DNA of 15,565 bases. Source: Halobacteria archaeon. GTDB taxonomy: Bacteria > Pseudomonadota > Gammaproteobacteria > UBA9214. The stretch covers positions 1-15,565 of the forward strand of contig JABDRC010000120.1 of the NCBI GenBank assembly GCA_013041945.1, read 5' to 3'. Below, piece by piece: positions 14,058-15,565 of the stretch; position 1 is the stretch's first letter; every line of letters starts with the position of its first letter. The notes under the pieces were generated by a model, which searched no databases, was not told the DNA's origin, and saw only the letters and a program-made list of their open reading frames with translations. Made by a program: the position numbers and the translations under genes.

Positions 14058-14942
14058 ATGCCGGATACCCTGTATGAGTCCAACATAAAGAGCCTGCCGC
14101 TACTGGTGCGCGGCAAGGTGCGCGATGTCTATGCTGTCGGTGATGACCGACTGCTGATCGTTACGACCGACCGCCTGTCCGCCTTCGACGTGGTACTCCC
14201 GGAACCGATACCGGGCAAGGGTGCCGTGCTCACGTCGGTGTCCAATTTCTGGTTCCGGCTGACGCGCAATGTCGTACCCAACCACCTCGTGGACATGCCG
14301 CTCGAGGAGGTACTGCCGGATGCCGCCGAGCGTGCCGAGGTCGAGGGCCGCGCCGTGGTCGTAAAAAAACTGGATGCACTGCCCGTGGAGGCGATCGTTC
14401 GCGGCTACCTGATCGGCTCCGGCTGGAAGGATTACCAGCGCACCGGTACGGTATGCGGGATCGGCCTGCCGGCAGGCCTGCAGCTGGCAGACCGTCTGCC
14501 CGAACCGATCTTCACGCCCTCGACCAAGGCCGCGGCAGGAGCGCATGATGAAAACATCGATTTCGACAGGACCTGCGAACTGATCGGTGCGGCACTGGCT
14601 GCACAGGTGCGCGATGTCAGCCTTCGCATCTACACGACCTGCGCCGCCTATGCACTTGAGCGCGGCATCATTATTGCCGACACCAAGTTCGAGTTCGGGC
14701 TCGATGCCGAAGGCAGGCTTGTGCTCATCGATGAGGTGCTGACGCCGGATTCATCGCGTTTCTGGCCGGCCGACAGTTACCGGCCCGGTACCAGCCCGGC
14801 AAGTTTTGACAAGCAGTTTGTGCGCGATTACCTGGAGTCGGTCGACTGGGACAAGACCCCGCCCGGTCCGCACCTGCCGGCCGATATCATAGCCCGTACC
14901 GCAGACAAGTACCGTGAGGCCGAGGTGCGGCTGACGGATTGA
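14058..14942 (+). CDS. purC: SAICAR synthase (phosphoribosylaminoimidazole-succinocarboxamide synthase)
   Basis: This enzyme ligates aspartate to CAIR with ATP to give SAICAR, the step directly after PurE. It has 294 residues and belongs to the longer, yeast ADE1-like type rather than the E. coli form of about 237 residues. Motifs are RGKVRDVYAV (18-27), TTDRLSAFDVVLPEPIPGKG, VEAIVRGYLIGSGWKDY, IADTKFEFG, LIDEVLTPDSSRFW and the C-terminal FDKQFVRDYL. The frame extends upstream to 14019, but the ATG at 14058 is preferred because GGAG at 14048-14051 is ideally spaced and family N-terminal homology begins there. It is transcribed away from purEK. Confidence 0.96.
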   Translation: MPDTLYESNIKSLPLLVRGKVRDVYAVGDDRLLIVTTDRLSAFDVVLPEPIPGKGAVLTSVSNFWFRLTRNVVPNHLVDMPLEEVLPDAAERAEVEGRAVVVKKLDALPVEAIVRGYLIGSGWKDYQRTGTVCGIGLPAGLQLADRLPEPIFTPSTKAAAGAHDENIDFDRTCELIGAALAAQVRDVSLRIYTTCAAYALERGIIIADTKFEFGLDAEGRLVLIDEVLTPDSSRFWPADSYRPGTSPASFDKQFVRDYLESVDWDKTPPGPHLPADIIARTADKYREAEVRLTD

Positions 14943-14975
14943 AATTTATCTAAGCAGAAGCAGCAGGAGTTAGAC

Positions 14976-15371
14976 ATGTACGGATTCAACGTTTCACTGC
15001 AGGGCGACATGCTGTCTATTCGCGACAAGGTGACCGCCGAGTTGCAGAAGGAAGGTTTCGGTGTGCTGACCGAAATCGATGTCGCCGCCACCCTGAAAAA
15101 GAAGATTGACGTCGATCGCAGACCGTATCTCATTTTGGGCGCCTGCAATCCACAGCTGGCCAACCAGGCCATCAATGCCGATCCGGATATCGGGTTGCTG
15201 CTACCGTGCAACGTGATATTGCGCGAGGAAGAGGACGGTTCCATCACGGTCGGTTTCATGGATCCGGCCGCGGTGCTCGGCCTGGTGGACATGGCGGGCG
15301 TGGAAGACCTGGCCGCCGAAGTGCGCAGCCGGCTGCAGCGCGTCAGCGATGCGATAGTCGCTACTGGCTGA
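14976..15371 (+). CDS. DUF302 family protein
   Basis: This 131-residue soluble protein spans one full DUF302 domain. Recognisable blocks are LQKEGFGVLTEIDVAATLKKKI (about 23-44), YLILGACNPQLANQAINADPDIGLLLPCNV (about 51-80) and the C-terminal MDPAAVLGL. Two cysteines, in LGACNP and LLPCNV, are common in the family. Function is unknown; DUF302 genes recur near sulfur- and redox-metabolism loci, which is only context here. A strong AGGAG (14965-14969) precedes the ATG. It starts 33 bases after purC and may share that transcript. Confidence 0.9.
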   Translation: MYGFNVSLQGDMLSIRDKVTAELQKEGFGVLTEIDVAATLKKKIDVDRRPYLILGACNPQLANQAINADPDIGLLLPCNVILREEEDGSITVGFMDPAAVLGLVDMAGVEDLAAEVRSRLQRVSDAIVATG

Positions 15372-15387
15372 TTATCAAGGATATTCT

Positions 15388-15540
15388 ATGACTGAGGTGA
15401 GTCCGGTCGTGATGCCGGCGTGTTTTGCCGTTATTATCGGCAGTACTGTCGCCGCCAACCCTGACCATGAGCCTGCCCAGATTATCCGTAGAATTCAACG
15501 ATGCATCGGAACCGTTGCGCAAGCGCGCACCCTCGCATGA
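15388..15540 (+). CDS. Possible small ORF, 50 residues
   Basis: This frame begins 16 bases after the DUF302 stop with a well-placed AAGGA (15376-15380). It encodes a short peptide with a hydrophobic stretch, VVMPACFAVIIGSTVAA, near the N-terminus. It overlaps the next candidate gene in another frame, so both cannot be ordinary coding regions along the shared part. It could be a coupling peptide or a chance frame. I do not recognise it. Confidence 0.25.
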   Translation: MTEVSPVVMPACFAVIIGSTVAANPDHEPAQIIRRIQRCIGTVAQARTLA

Positions 15541-15565
15541 CGAGAACGGCAAGCCGCTCAGCGAT
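15467..15565 (+). CDS. 5' end of an unidentified gene, cut by the window edge
   Basis: The ATG at 15467 opens a frame of 33 codons that runs off the window. Its charged, hydrophilic product (MSLPRLSVEFNDASEPLRKR and on) looks like the start of a soluble protein. There is no good ribosome-binding site before it; a TTG at 15425 in the same frame is an alternative start. Spacing and strand suggest it follows DUF302 in the same unit. The family cannot be assigned from 33 residues. Confidence 0.4.
   Translation, partial: MSLPRLSVEFNDASEPLRKRAPSHDENGKPLSD

Overview
The window looks like a chromosomal segment of a gammaproteobacterium. This rests on gene content (YqcC, an EF-G2-type fusA, a REP-like GTAGGAG palindrome, the purE-purK pair, a FIST/c-di-GMP pair) and on moderately high GC. 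The species cannot be named from the sequence. Some families (HPP protein, DUF302, FIST sensor) fit an environmental, perhaps sulfur- or nitrogen-cycling lineage, but that is inference. No tRNA, rRNA, CRISPR array, insertion sequence or prophage gene was seen, and no gene-free stretch exceeds 300 bases.

Layout, left to right. A REP-like palindrome (1-43) precedes a YkgJ-type cysteine-cluster protein (78-998,+), which meets yqcC (999-1343,-) stop to stop. A divergent promoter region (1344-1561) leads into an EF-G2-type elongation factor (1562-3643,+). A bidirectional terminator and an imperfect 25-bp inverted repeat (3711-3794) separate fusA from the convergent dxs (3794-5698,-). Next comes a two-gene signalling unit (5964-9051,+): a FIST-domain protein resembling the NosP nitric-oxide sensors, followed after 13 bases by a PAS-GGDEF-EAL c-di-GMP enzyme. 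A compact leftward cluster (9129-11190,-) reads, in transcription order: DUF6498 membrane protein, a 58-residue PLDc_N membrane protein, a 50-residue remnant of an isoprenylcysteine-methyltransferase-like gene, an unknown 141-residue protein, and an Fe-S uracil-DNA-glycosylase-like protein. Then come an HPP membrane protein (11318-12247,-), purK (12273-13400,-) and purE (13397-13894,-), divergent from purC (14058-14942,+). DUF302 (14976-15371,+) and the 5' end of another gene (from 15467,+) close the window.

How the genes work together. purE, purK and purC encode consecutive steps of de novo purine synthesis (AIR to N5-CAIR to CAIR to SAICAR) and are arranged divergently around a short promoter region. 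dxs starts the MEP isoprenoid pathway. The FIST and GGDEF-EAL genes probably form a ligand-sensing c-di-GMP circuit. This is the most interesting system here because the sensor appears paired directly with a bifunctional c-di-GMP enzyme and no histidine kinase lies between them. The most unusual local detail is the methyltransferase remnant: its N- and C-terminal ends are joined in frame, with the middle missing, inside a tightly packed gene cluster.
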